Under the pieces are notes generated by a model. It worked only from the letters and a program-made list of their open reading frames with translations, searched no databases and was not told where the DNA came from. Positions 7,545-16,077 of a stretch of DNA of 64,000 nt are shown here, piece by piece. The stretch is from Candidatus Saccharibacteria bacterium UBA6224 (GTDB lineage: Bacteria; Patescibacteriota; Saccharimonadia; Saccharimonadales; UBA4665). The position numbers and the translations under genes were made by a program. The stretch's first letter is position 1; each line of letters begins with the position of its first letter. The stretch lies in contig DJWS01000009.1 of the NCBI GenBank assembly GCA_002441585.1, forward strand, positions 1 to 64,000, given 5' to 3'.

Positions 7545-10045
7545 AAATAACACTGAACGCTATCAAGCAATTTACTGACGTCGATTTGTCGATTGAGGAG
7601 CTGGTTGGCAAGATTGGCTCGCAACTGGGCGAGGTCGAACATGTCGAAGCTTTGGGCGAAAAGTACCGCGGCGTAGTGGTGGCTAGGGTAGTTTCTTGTG
7701 AAGATCATCCTAATGCCGACCGGCTGCACGTCTGCACCGTCGACGATGGCGGCACGACGCCTGATGTCACACGGAACGAGGATGGCCATGTTCAGGTCGT
7801 CTGCGGTGCGCCGAATGTGCGCGAGGGTCTGATGGTGGCCTGGCTGCCGCCCGGCAGCACCGTACCCGAGAGCGTCGGCAAGGAGCCTTTCGTGCTCGAG
7901 GCACGCGAGTTACGCGGCGTGGTCAGTAATGGCATGCTTGCGAGTCAGCGGGAATTGGCGCTGGGCGACAATCATGAAGGAATCCTCGAAATTGACCAGC
8001 CGGCTGAGCCCGGACAAGCTTTTGCTGATGTTTATCTGCTGGATGACTATGTCATCGAGATTGAGAACAAGATGTTCACGCATCGCCCGGACTGCTTCGG
8101 CATTTTGGGTGTGGCTCGCGAAATCGCCGGTATTACCGGTAAGCAATTCGTCAGCCCCGATTGGTATCAGCCAAGCCCGGGTGTAATCGATGCGTCTGCT
8201 GATTTGCGGCTAGAGATTACCAATGAATTACCCGAGCTTGTGCCACGCTTTTCGGCCATAACCATGAGCGATGTTAGTCTCCGACCAAGTCCGGTTTGGC
8301 TGCAGGTATTCTTAGCCAAGCTAGGCCAAAAGTCGATCAACAACGTAGTCGATTTGACGAACTTTTATATGCTGGTGACCGGTCAGCCGCTGCACGCTTA
8401 CGATTACGACAAAGTGCGTGCACTAAGTGGTGGCGATACCGCCAAGTTGGTTGTGCGCAATCCGCGCGCCGGTGAGAAGATAAAGTTGCTAAATGGCAAG
8501 GAAATCGAACCACGGGCTGAGGCTATCATGATCGCGACCGACCAAAAAGCAATCGGCATCGGTGGTGTCATGGGTGGGGCCGAGACCGAGATCGACGAAA
8601 ACACCAAGAACATCATCCTTGAGGCGGCAACATTCGACATGTATTCCATCCGCCGTACCAGCATGGCACACGGCCTATTTACCGATGCTGTGACTCGTTT
8701 CAACAAGGGTCAAAGTCCGCTCCAAACACTGGCCGTGCTCGCCCAAATTGTAGCCGATGTGGTGGATCTAGCAGAGGCCAAAGTGGCTAGCCAATTAATT
8801 GATATCAACAGCGCTGACGGCCGCGAATGGGTGCACCCACCAGTAACCGTGACGACGGCATTCGTTAATGAACGCCTGGGTAGCAGTCTTGGGGCCGAAG
8901 ATATGAGAACTTTGCTGACCAATGTGGAGTTTGCCGTCGAGATCGAGAGCGATAGCCTACGGTTTACGGCTCCGTTCTGGCGGACTGATATCGAATTGCG
9001 CGAAGATGTTGTCGAAGAAATTGGCCGCTTGTACGGCTATGATCGTTTGCCGCTGGAACTACCAAAGCGTTCGATTCGACCAGTTGCCAAGGATGAGTCT
9101 TTTGAAAAGAAGGCCGCCCTACGTAACGCTCTAAGCCGCGCCGGTGCCAACGAAACCTTGACCTACAGTTTCGTGCACGGTAACTTGCTCGACAAAGTAG
9201 GTCAGGACACCGAAGAATCTTTCCGGCTATCTAACGCACTGAGTCCCGATCTCCAATATTATCGACTTAGTCTGACGCCGAGCCTGCTCGAAAAAATTCA
9301 TACCAATATCAAGGCTGGCTATGACGACTTTGCCTTGTTCGAACTTGGCAAAGTACACGGACGCTCCGAGGTTGATGAGGCTGGGTTGCCCAACGAGTTT
9401 GATCGATTGGCCTTCGTGGTGGCCGCCGATGCCAAATCATCCGGCCGTTCGGGCACGGGCGCGGCGTTTTATCGAGCGCGCTTCTACGCCGAAGAAGTTA
9501 TAGAGAACCTGTCATTGAAACTACGGCCACTCAAAGATACCGCTCCGGAGAGTAATCGGCTGACGGCTCAGATGCTAGCGCCGTATGAGCCAGGGCGTTC
9601 CGCCGCCATCGTCGATGGTAGCCGAATTGTCGGTGTTATCGGTGAATTCAAACGCAGCGTCACTAAGGCGCTCAAACTGCCCGAATACTGCGGTGGATTC
9701 GAAGTATTTATGTCGGCCGCACAACCTCGCAGTGTCGGCTATCAGCCACTGTCGCGTTTCCCCAGTGTCACTCAAGACATCACACTCCGTACGCCATCGG
9801 CAAAATCTTACCGTGAGGTTGAAGCGGCTCTAGCCGAGGCAATCCTTGCAGCAAAACCAGATGGTACGACCATCAGCGTGGAGCCGCTAGGTATATACCA
9901 ACAATCGACTGACGACCCTCGCAACATCTCACTACGTATCGTCGTCGTCCATCACAGCCGTACGCTCACCGATAATGAAGTCAGCCAGTTGCTCGACCAT
10001 GCGGCTGCGACTCTACGGCAACAGCTTGGCGTGGAACGCGTCTAA
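7541..10045 (+). CDS. pheT: Phenylalanine-tRNA ligase beta subunit
   Basis: An 834-residue full-length PheT. Near the N-terminus is an EMAP/tRNA-binding OB domain (VVSCEDHPNADRLHVCTV, about residues 50-67), then the B3/B4 editing domain, the B5 domain and the catalytic-like core (TDIELREDVVEEIGRLYGYD). A C-terminal ferredoxin-fold anticodon-binding domain begins near SRFPSVTQDITL. It binds and edits mischarged tRNA-Phe in complex with PheS. Its ATG overlaps the previous stop (ATGA), placing it third in the pheS operon. No frameshift or missing domain was seen. Confidence 0.97.
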   Translation: MKITLNAIKQFTDVDLSIEELVGKIGSQLGEVEHVEALGEKYRGVVVARVVSCEDHPNADRLHVCTVDDGGTTPDVTRNEDGHVQVVCGAPNVREGLMVAWLPPGSTVPESVGKEPFVLEARELRGVVSNGMLASQRELALGDNHEGILEIDQPAEPGQAFADVYLLDDYVIEIENKMFTHRPDCFGILGVAREIAGITGKQFVSPDWYQPSPGVIDASADLRLEITNELPELVPRFSAITMSDVSLRPSPVWLQVFLAKLGQKSINNVVDLTNFYMLVTGQPLHAYDYDKVRALSGGDTAKLVVRNPRAGEKIKLLNGKEIEPRAEAIMIATDQKAIGIGGVMGGAETEIDENTKNIILEAATFDMYSIRRTSMAHGLFTDAVTRFNKGQSPLQTLAVLAQIVADVVDLAEAKVASQLIDINSADGREWVHPPVTVTTAFVNERLGSSLGAEDMRTLLTNVEFAVEIESDSLRFTAPFWRTDIELREDVVEEIGRLYGYDRLPLELPKRSIRPVAKDESFEKKAALRNALSRAGANETLTYSFVHGNLLDKVGQDTEESFRLSNALSPDLQYYRLSLTPSLLEKIHTNIKAGYDDFALFELGKVHGRSEVDEAGLPNEFDRLAFVVAADAKSSGRSGTGAAFYRARFYAEEVIENLSLKLRPLKDTAPESNRLTAQMLAPYEPGRSAAIVDGSRIVGVIGEFKRSVTKALKLPEYCGGFEVFMSAAQPRSVGYQPLSRFPSVTQDITLRTPSAKSYREVEAALAEAILAAKPDGTTISVEPLGIYQQSTDDPRNISLRIVVVHHSRTLTDNEVSQLLDHAAATLRQQLGVERV

Positions 10046-10079
10046 TAATGGCATATGAGCAGGAGGGTATACTGTAGTC

Positions 10080-10535
10080 ATGCGTAGAGCTTCGCGAGCA
10101 ATAATATTTCGTGGCAATAACCTATTGGTCATGCACCGCAACAAATTCGGTCATGAGTATGACACGCTGGTCGGTGGCAGCGTCGAAATCGGTGAGTCCA
10201 TTGAGCAGTCGCTGGTGCGTGAAGTGCGCGAAGAAACATCACTCGAACTCAAAAATTTCCGCTGCGTCTTCGTAGAAGATGCCGGTACGATGTATGGCGT
10301 TCAGTACGTCTACTTGTGCGATGACCCTGGCGGCGAGGTATCCCTGCCGGAAGATTCCGATGAAGCCCAGATAAACAAAGCCGGCAAGAACCTGTACGAA
10401 CCAAAATGGTTACCACTATCCAAGTTGCATGATGCGCCTTTTGTTTCCGAAGTTTTGAAACAAGCGATTCTAGATGGTGTACGGCAGGGTTTTCCCGAAA
10501 CTCCTCGTCAGCTTGATAAAACTAAGCTATACTAG
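10080..10535 (+). CDS. Nudix hydrolase
   Basis: A 151-residue Nudix fold protein. The Nudix box GSVEIGESIEQSLVREVREE is complete for the metal-binding Glu residues, with Ser replacing the last conserved Gly. It presumably hydrolyses a nucleoside diphosphate derivative; the start ASRAIIFRGNNLLVMHRN is typical of 8-oxo-dGTP- or sugar-nucleotide-type members, but specificity is unknown. TATACT ends six bases before the ATG and an AGGAGG lies 13 bases upstream, so the message may be leaderless or use a distant Shine-Dalgarno. The FKBP gene follows nine bases later. Confidence 0.9.
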   Translation: MRRASRAIIFRGNNLLVMHRNKFGHEYDTLVGGSVEIGESIEQSLVREVREETSLELKNFRCVFVEDAGTMYGVQYVYLCDDPGGEVSLPEDSDEAQINKAGKNLYEPKWLPLSKLHDAPFVSEVLKQAILDGVRQGFPETPRQLDKTKLY

Positions 10536-10544
10536 GACCACGTT

Positions 10545-11099
10545 ATGACACGCAAGAGGGACCGTTTTTTTGCGCTCATGGGAGCACTGTTGTTTTTTAT
10601 CACCGCATCGGCACTGACGATCGCGGTAGTATTTGATTCCCTGTCACAAAAAAATTCCGACACATCAGCAACCGACCCAACTCAAAGTCAGACGGCGTGC
10701 GCAATCAGCCCGGTTAGCGGCCCGGCCGAGAAGTTGCCAGCCGACTACGATGCCAAGGCCGCTGAGACTAAGACGCTTCAGACTACCGATTTGACGACCG
10801 GAACCGGTCCGATTGCCAAGGCGGGCGACTGTTTGCAGATGAAATACTATGGCACTCTAGCCAAAGACGGCAAGATGTTCGATCAGAACTACGACCAGAC
10901 TTCGGCTCTGCAATTTGAGGTGGGCAAGGGGCAGGTCATCCCCGGATGGGACCAGGGTATCCTGGGTATGAAGGTGGGTGGTGTTCGCCGACTGGTAATT
11001 CCAGCCGATCAGGCTTACGGCTCTACTGGTCAAGGGTCTATTCCGCCAAATGCCACCTTGGTATTTTTGGTCAAGCTAGTCGCTATTAAACAGGCTTAA
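10545..11099 (+). CDS. Membrane-anchored FKBP-type peptidyl-prolyl isomerase
   Basis: A basic start followed by one hydrophobic helix (about residues 9-30) anchors the protein, then a Ser/Thr/Gln linker and a complete FKBP domain (about residues 75-184). Diagnostic elements are GKMFDQNYDQ, FEVGKGQVIPGWDQGILGMK and a GSIPPNATLVFLVKL end. It should catalyse proline isomerisation during folding of exported proteins on the outer face of the membrane. It could also be a lipid- or cell-wall-attached form, but no lipobox Cys is seen at the helix end. Confidence 0.93.
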   Translation: MTRKRDRFFALMGALLFFITASALTIAVVFDSLSQKNSDTSATDPTQSQTACAISPVSGPAEKLPADYDAKAAETKTLQTTDLTTGTGPIAKAGDCLQMKYYGTLAKDGKMFDQNYDQTSALQFEVGKGQVIPGWDQGILGMKVGGVRRLVIPADQAYGSTGQGSIPPNATLVFLVKLVAIKQA

Positions 11100-11148
11100 G
11101 GCCGAAGACCATCTGGACTTTGGGGTAAAAAACACAATATATAGCGCC

Positions 11149-11179
11149 TTGACGCGACTAGTAAACGCTAGCGTATACT
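11149..11179 (+). promoter_or_regulatory. Candidate promoter of the glutaredoxin gene
   Basis: TTGACG (11149-11154) and TATACT (11174-11179) separated by 19 bases, slightly long. It is followed by a leader of about 45 bases ending in an AAGGGGG ribosome site. Confidence 0.5.
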
Positions 11180-11229
11180 AACTGTACGAGGTGAAAACAC
11201 ACACGTAATAATCTAAGGGGGAAACTTAC

Positions 11230-11478
11230 ATGGTCAAAAATATCACCATCTTCACTACCAATACCTGCGCTTACTGCGCCATGGTCAAGAAGTACCTCGA
11301 CACCAAGCAGCACAAATACGATGTTGTTAACCTGGATGAGCAACCCGAACGCCAGGCTGAGGCCTTGGCTATCTCCGGGGCCCTAACGGTGCCTATCACC
11401 GTAGTTACCAAGCACGACGACACCCAAAACGTGGTCATTGGCTACAACTTGGCGCAGTTGGCACCAGCCCTGGCCTAA
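11230..11478 (+). CDS. Glutaredoxin-like protein
   Basis: An 82-residue thioredoxin-fold protein with the redox motif CAYC at residues 13-16 and the cis-Pro region GALTVPITVV. The length and the IFTTNTCAYC start are typical of bacterial glutaredoxin/NrdH-like proteins. No thioredoxin gene is in view, and thioredoxin reductase follows 52 bases downstream, so this protein may be its substrate, as NrdH is, supplying electrons to ribonucleotide reductase; that pairing is inference. AAGGGGGAAA precedes the ATG. Confidence 0.9.
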   Translation: MVKNITIFTTNTCAYCAMVKKYLDTKQHKYDVVNLDEQPERQAEALAISGALTVPITVVTKHDDTQNVVIGYNLAQLAPALA

Positions 11479-11530
11479 TCCAGGCGATTAGATAGTCCGC
11501 CCGATATAATAAGTTACGATAAGGAAAACT

Positions 11531-12517
11531 ATGGCAGCGACAGATATACCAACGCATGATGTGATTATGATTGGCGCCGGTCCGGCAGCCCTGGCCGCTG
11601 CCGTCTACACGACACGCGAGGACATCGACACGCTGCTGTTCGAGCGGGGAGTCATTGGCGGGCTGGCAGCCATCACCGACATGGTTGATAATTACCCCGG
11701 TTTCCCAGAAGGAATCGAGGGTTTGACACTGGCCCAGCAATTGCAACAACAAGCGGAGCGCTTTGGCGCGGTTATCGAGCTGGGCGAGGTTAGCGAAATC
11801 ATTGACGAAGGCGAATACAAGCGGCTCAAGACAACCAGTGGCGACATGTTGGCCCGGGCAATCCTGATTGCGACCGGCAGTGATTATAAGAAAATTGGGG
11901 TACCGGGCGAGAAAGAATATTACGGTCGTGGTGTGCACTATTGTGCTACCTGCGACGGTGCATTTTATCGTGACAAGAAAATCGTCGTCGTCGGTGGGGG
12001 CAATTCGGCCATACAGGAAGCGATCTTCCTGACCCGTTTCACTAACCACATTGACTTGTTGGTCCGCTCCAAGATCCGGGCCAGCGAAGTCTTGCGACAC
12101 GAATTGGACGAATTGGTCGAGGCCGGCAAAATTACCGTACATCTCAACACCACGACGGACGAGATTGTCGGCGAAGATAACGCTGTCGTCAAAGTTCTTG
12201 CTACCAAAGATGGCCAGAAGACGGAATTCCCAACTGACGGCGTATTCGTATTCGTCGGCTTGATACCCAACACGCAATTTTTGGCCGAATCCGACATCGA
12301 ACTGGATGAGGTTGGCTTTGTCCGCACCGACAAGCATCTGCAAACGACGATGCCCGGCGTATTCGCGGCCGGCGATGTCCGCAGTGGCGCAACTATGCAG
12401 ATTGCTAGTGCAGTCGGCGAAGGCGCCACCGCTGCTCTTATGATCCGCGAATACCTCGAAGGTAAGCTCGAACCACAGTCCGAGCATGCTACCGAAGCCA
12501 GCGTGGCTCAGCTCTAG
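11531..12517 (+). CDS. trxB: Thioredoxin reductase
   Basis: A 328-residue flavoprotein disulfide reductase that passes electrons from NAD(P)H through FAD to a CxxC pair. The FAD motif GAGPAALAAA is at residues 15-24, the redox pair CATC at 138-141, a second dinucleotide motif VVVGGGNSAIQEA near 152, and the FAD-binding AAGDVRSG near the C-terminus. TATAAT lies about 25 bases upstream and AAGGA precedes the ATG. Its stop shares a CTAG with the convergent reductase gene, so no terminator separates them. Confidence 0.95.
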   Translation: MAATDIPTHDVIMIGAGPAALAAAVYTTREDIDTLLFERGVIGGLAAITDMVDNYPGFPEGIEGLTLAQQLQQQAERFGAVIELGEVSEIIDEGEYKRLKTTSGDMLARAILIATGSDYKKIGVPGEKEYYGRGVHYCATCDGAFYRDKKIVVVGGGNSAIQEAIFLTRFTNHIDLLVRSKIRASEVLRHELDELVEAGKITVHLNTTTDEIVGEDNAVVKVLATKDGQKTEFPTDGVFVFVGLIPNTQFLAESDIELDEVGFVRTDKHLQTTMPGVFAAGDVRSGATMQIASAVGEGATAALMIREYLEGKLEPQSEHATEASVAQL

Positions 12518-13221
12518 GACTTGCTGTAGCCGGGGAAAAAATCGGTCACGATTTGGTGTTGTTTGACACCCTCGCGTAGCATGTCGCGCTGCAAGCGTTC
12601 AAGATAATCTTGAGCACCCGACAGGTAAATAAGCGTATCAGAGTCAGGCTTGCCGATGCCAAGTATCATCTGAGCCGTCAGCTGTCCGCGCTCGCCGCCC
12701 CAGGTATCCGATGGGTCTTCGACGACGATAGTCGCGTGCTGGTGCGCCTCATCAAATATATTTTGAAAAATAATATCGTCCTCGGTTGCCACGGAGTGGA
12801 TAAAAGTAATATCTCGCTGCTCGTCGTTGTCAGCCAGCCACTTGAAGATGCTGCGGAAGGGCGTCACGCCGATACCCAAACCCACGAAGATAAGGCGCGT
12901 GGAAGTGTCTTTGGGCAATACGAAGTCGCCCATGGCCTGGGCTAGATCGACCTGGGCACCTGCTTCCAGATTGAATAAGGCACGTTTAAAGCTGCTAGTA
13001 TTCTCATCGCCAGCATATTCGCTACTGATGGCTAGCAGTTTCTCGGTGGGGGATGACGATAGGGTGCTCCAGCGCTTGATGCCGCGATTGTCTGGGTTGT
13101 CGTGGGGTAGGGTGATTTCCGTGTACTGACCAGCCGTATAGCGGAGCGACTCAGGCGTCTCGAACCAAAACGTCTTGACGTTGTGGCTCTCGGTGTCGCT
13201 GTGGTGAAAGGTAGCCCTCAT
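12514..13221 (-). CDS. FNR-like flavin/NAD(P)H oxidoreductase
   Basis: A 235-residue ferredoxin-NADP reductase fold. The FAD motif RWSTLSSSP (residues 50-58, the RxY/W-S-T form) and the nucleotide-binding GLGIGVTPFRSIFKWL support this, and the C-terminal LSGAQDYLERL matches the family's NAD(P)H site. There is no 2Fe-2S domain, so it is a stand-alone flavin reductase module whose electron acceptor is unknown. TATAAT lies 11 bases before the ATG. It converges on trxB and shares its stop bases. Confidence 0.88.
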   Translation of the reverse strand: MRATFHHSDTESHNVKTFWFETPESLRYTAGQYTEITLPHDNPDNRGIKRWSTLSSSPTEKLLAISSEYAGDENTSSFKRALFNLEAGAQVDLAQAMGDFVLPKDTSTRLIFVGLGIGVTPFRSIFKWLADNDEQRDITFIHSVATEDDIIFQNIFDEAHQHATIVVEDPSDTWGGERGQLTAQMILGIGKPDSDTLIYLSGAQDYLERLQRDMLREGVKQHQIVTDFFPGYSKS

Positions 13222-13249
13222 ATCTAATCTACATTATAGCCGATTAGCG

Positions 13250-13942
13250 CTATTTGAAGTAGGCGGGTTTATCGGTTATCACGCCATGTAGCCCATGAAT
13301 CTGCCAGCGGGCCGGACGGACATGGCGACCCTTAAAGCGATTCGGAAAGGGATATGAGAACAGACGATAGCGCCCCGAAACTAGGCGCACAAATCCCCAC
13401 CACAAAAAACGTTGATCCATACTAAGGTATGGCGTCCTGAGTGCCTTGGCGCGGCGGAAAGCTCGTAGCCCAGACCATTTCTCCAAGACGATGAGTTCGA
13501 TGTTGGGAAATGCCAGTTGTAATTTCTTGAGCACGTCGAACTGGAATGATGCAAAAATGAATTCACCCGGCTTATAACCGTCGGCCAAGTGCCGCTTGAC
13601 GATCTTGATCGTTCCCGGCACGGCTGCCATCTCTTTTATCTCCAGCATCATTTGGGCTCGGTGATCGACGAACGAGATGAATTGTTCCAGCGTTACGACA
13701 TCGGGTTGTAGGCGCAAAATTTCTTCGTAGGTAAGTTGTCCGATCGGATATTTTTTGTCGTGTTTGTTAATCGTGGGATCGTGATGTAACACTACTACAC
13801 CATCTTTAGTAACGCGCAAATCGGTTTCGATACCGTCGACGTGGTGACTGATGGCGGACTTGAAACTAGCCAGCGTATTTTCTGGTGCATCGGTGTTGCC
13901 CCCGCGATGTGCAATGACTAAAAGTCTTCGGTCGTTTCCCAT
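13250..13942 (-). CDS. Glycerophosphodiester phosphodiesterase
   Basis: GDPD TIM-barrel enzyme that hydrolyses glycerophosphodiesters to glycerol-3-phosphate and an alcohol. The catalytic set is visible: HRGG near residue 12, ENTLASF, IETDLRVTKDGVVVLHHD near 40-57, and MLEIK near 105. No signal peptide is present, so it is probably cytosolic. A longer frame to 13987 exists, but the homologous N-terminus is MGNDRRLLVIAHRGG. Its promoter -10 overlaps that of the divergent pyrophosphatase. Confidence 0.92.
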   Translation of the reverse strand: MGNDRRLLVIAHRGGNTDAPENTLASFKSAISHHVDGIETDLRVTKDGVVVLHHDPTINKHDKKYPIGQLTYEEILRLQPDVVTLEQFISFVDHRAQMMLEIKEMAAVPGTIKIVKRHLADGYKPGEFIFASFQFDVLKKLQLAFPNIELIVLEKWSGLRAFRRAKALRTPYLSMDQRFLWWGFVRLVSGRYRLFSYPFPNRFKGRHVRPARWQIHGLHGVITDKPAYFK

Positions 13943-13955
13943 AAGTTTCACCGTT

Positions 13956-13965
13956 AGTGTACAAT
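13956..13965. promoter_or_regulatory. Overlapping divergent -10 boxes (GDPD / ppa)
   Basis: TACACT on the minus strand (13961-13956) and TACAAT on the plus strand (13960-13965) share two bases, so the two promoters cannot be open at the same time. Confidence 0.45.
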
Positions 13966-14010
13966 ATTCGGCAGAAATTAACGACAAAATTTACAGACAA
14001 GGAGAGAGTG

Positions 14011-14541
14011 ATGGCAGATTTTAACGTAGTGCTTGAAGTTGGTGATTGGCAGAACGGCACCGTCAATACGGTAATCGAGATACCACAAGGTTCGATGCTA
14101 AAAGTCGAGTGGGATCGCAGGCGCGCAGCCTTCATGCTTGACCGAGTCGAACCAGCTATATTTGCCAAGCCGGTCAACTACGGCTTCATTCCTCAAACCC
14201 TTGATGAGGATGGTGATGAGCTCGATACGTTGGTGGTCTGCGACGAACCGCTTGCTACAGGTGTCTGGCTGGAGGGCAAGATTGTTGGCGTGCTGAACTT
14301 TGAGGACGACGGCGAGATGGACTACAAAGTTGTGGTGGTGCCAGCCGACGACCGCAACACCGGTGATTCAATCCATACTCTCGATGATCTAGGCGAGCGC
14401 TGGAAGCAAAAAATCGAACATCACTTCACGCACTACAAAGACCTCAAAAAACCAGGCAGCACCAAGGTACAGGGTTGGGGCGATGTCGAGGCGGCCAAGA
14501 AGGTTATCCAAGAGTCAATCGAGCGCTGGAACAACCAGTAA
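14011..14541 (+). CDS. ppa: Inorganic pyrophosphatase
   Basis: A 176-residue soluble family I pyrophosphatase that splits PPi to two phosphates. The metal-binding signature DEDGDELD lies at about residues 67-74, preceded by the conserved NYGFIPQT and followed by PADDRN. The upstream frame was rejected because AAGGAGAGA sits ideally before the ATG at 14011. The next gene, a Nudix hydrolase, begins on the base after the stop, which fits clean-up of pyrophosphate and nucleotides in one operon. Confidence 0.96.
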   Translation: MADFNVVLEVGDWQNGTVNTVIEIPQGSMLKVEWDRRRAAFMLDRVEPAIFAKPVNYGFIPQTLDEDGDELDTLVVCDEPLATGVWLEGKIVGVLNFEDDGEMDYKVVVVPADDRNTGDSIHTLDDLGERWKQKIEHHFTHYKDLKKPGSTKVQGWGDVEAAKKVIQESIERWNNQ

Positions 14542-14958
14542 ATGCCCACCAAAGTTGTCATCAAGGCCGCAATCCAGAACGCCGAAGGCAATGTCTTGAT
14601 ACTGCGTCGGAGCGCAAGCGACCGGAGCCGGCCCGGAGATTGGGACTACCCAGGTGGTGGCCAGGACGAGGGAGAGGATTTTTCCATGACTGCCTCGCGC
14701 GAGATTCGTGAAGAGACCGGGCTTTCAATCAGCCCCGATCGGTTGCGATTGGTCTATGCTCATACAGAGCTGAAACAGGGTGAGAACATTATACGCCTGC
14801 TGTATGTTGGACGTGTAGGTGCGGGTCAGCAAGTGAGCCTAAGCTTTGAGCATGATGAATACCACTGGCTGTCTATAGACGAAGCCCTGAAGACCTTCCA
14901 GCACCGTGTCTGGACTGCCGGCCTACGCTACGCTCGCGATAACGACCTGCTTGGATAA
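14542..14958 (+). CDS. Nudix hydrolase
   Basis: A 138-residue Nudix protein with a complete box (GGGQDEGEDFSMTASREIREE, then TGL). The IQNAEGNVLILRRSASDRSRPGDWDYPGG start resembles MutT/8-oxo-dGTP-type and dihydroneopterin-type members; the substrate is not determinable here. It starts directly after the ppa stop, so the two are co-transcribed and probably translationally coupled. Confidence 0.9.
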   Translation: MPTKVVIKAAIQNAEGNVLILRRSASDRSRPGDWDYPGGGQDEGEDFSMTASREIREETGLSISPDRLRLVYAHTELKQGENIIRLLYVGRVGAGQQVSLSFEHDEYHWLSIDEALKTFQHRVWTAGLRYARDNDLLG

Positions 14959-14967
14959 TCGCCGCGG

Positions 14968-15002
14968 TTGCATACAGTCGCGGATGCTCTTACAATTGTA
15001 AG
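14968..15002 (+). promoter_or_regulatory. gap promoter with palindrome over the -10
   Basis: TTGCAT (14968-14973), an 18-base spacer, and TACAAT (14992-14997). The -10 lies inside a perfect 14-base palindrome CTTACAATTGTAAG (14989-15002), a possible operator. The leader then reads AAGCATAAGC, shared with the pfkB-type gene at 21864. Confidence 0.6.
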
Positions 15003-15034
15003 CATAAGCGAACACATAACGACAAGGGGATTCA

Positions 15035-16066
15035 ATGACTACACGGGTGGCAATAAATGGTTTTGGACGTATTGGCCGTAATGCCTTCAAGATAGCATTT
15101 GCGCGGAGCGACTGCGAAATCATCGCCATCAACGACCTGACAGACACCAAGACTCTGGCGTATTTGTTAAAACATGACAGCAACTACGGCACCTACGATA
15201 AAGACGTCACGCACGACGATACGCACCTGATAGTCGATGGCAAAAAGATAGTCGTATTGGCCGAGAAGGACCCGGCCGCTCTGCCGTGGAAAGATAACGA
15301 TATCGACGTAGTCATCGAATCGACGGGCTTTTTCACCGACGAAGAGGGCGCATCCAAGCACATCACGGCTGGCGCCAAGCGGGTTGTCATATCAGGACCG
15401 ACCAAGAGCGAAGGAGTCGATACCATCGTGTTGGGAGCTAATGATGACAAACTTGGTGGCGCCACCAAGGTCATCAGCAACGCCAGCTGTACCACTAATT
15501 CACTTGGTGCCGTCATGGCCATCCTGGATAGTGAATTCGGCGTTGAGAAATCCCTGCTGACGACAGTCCACAGCTACACCGCCAGCCAGGCCTTGCAAGA
15601 TGCACCCAAGAAAGATTTGCGCGAAGGTCGCAACGCGGCCGAAAATATCGTGCCCACGACCACGGGCGCGGCAATCGCCGTTACCAAGACGCTGCCTCAG
15701 CTGACGGACAAATTCGATGGCCTCAGTATCCGTGTTCCAACCCCGGTAGTCAGCCTTAGCGATGTTACGGCTTTACTCAAGCGCAGTGTCAGCGTCGAGG
15801 AGCTAAACGACGCCTTCAAGAAAGCTTCGGAAGAGCCGTTCTACCAGGGCATCTTGGGCGTCAGCGACGAACCGCTGGTCAGTAGCGATTACATCGGTAA
15901 CAGCAATTCCGGCACCGTTGATTTGGCATTGACCAAGGTCGTTGCCGGCAACCTGGTGAAGATCATGGTCTGGTACGACAACGAGTGGGGCTACAGCAAC
16001 CGATTGGTCGAAGTTGTAGCTGATGTTGGCCGCGCACTGCACAAACAGAGCGGCGAATCGGCCTAG
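15035..16066 (+). CDS. gap: Glyceraldehyde-3-phosphate dehydrogenase
   Basis: A 343-residue glycolytic enzyme converting glyceraldehyde-3-phosphate to 1,3-bisphosphoglycerate. The N-terminal NAD motif INGFGRIGR, Asp34 (consistent with NAD use), the catalytic Cys152 in ISNASCTTN, His179 in TTVHSYT and the C-terminal WYDNEWGYSNR are all present. AAGGGG precedes the ATG. A clear promoter with a palindrome over its -10 lies upstream. A CapA-like gene follows 11 bases later. Confidence 0.98.
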   Translation: MTTRVAINGFGRIGRNAFKIAFARSDCEIIAINDLTDTKTLAYLLKHDSNYGTYDKDVTHDDTHLIVDGKKIVVLAEKDPAALPWKDNDIDVVIESTGFFTDEEGASKHITAGAKRVVISGPTKSEGVDTIVLGANDDKLGGATKVISNASCTTNSLGAVMAILDSEFGVEKSLLTTVHSYTASQALQDAPKKDLREGRNAAENIVPTTTGAAIAVTKTLPQLTDKFDGLSIRVPTPVVSLSDVTALLKRSVSVEELNDAFKKASEEPFYQGILGVSDEPLVSSDYIGNSNSGTVDLALTKVVAGNLVKIMVWYDNEWGYSNRLVEVVADVGRALHKQSGESA

Positions 16067-16077
16067 GCGGGCCAGGC

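Noticed and set aside
11435..12487. 350-codon ORF antisense to trxB
   Set aside because: It lies fully within trxB and lacks a start context or recognisable domain; it follows from the codon use of the true gene on the other strand.
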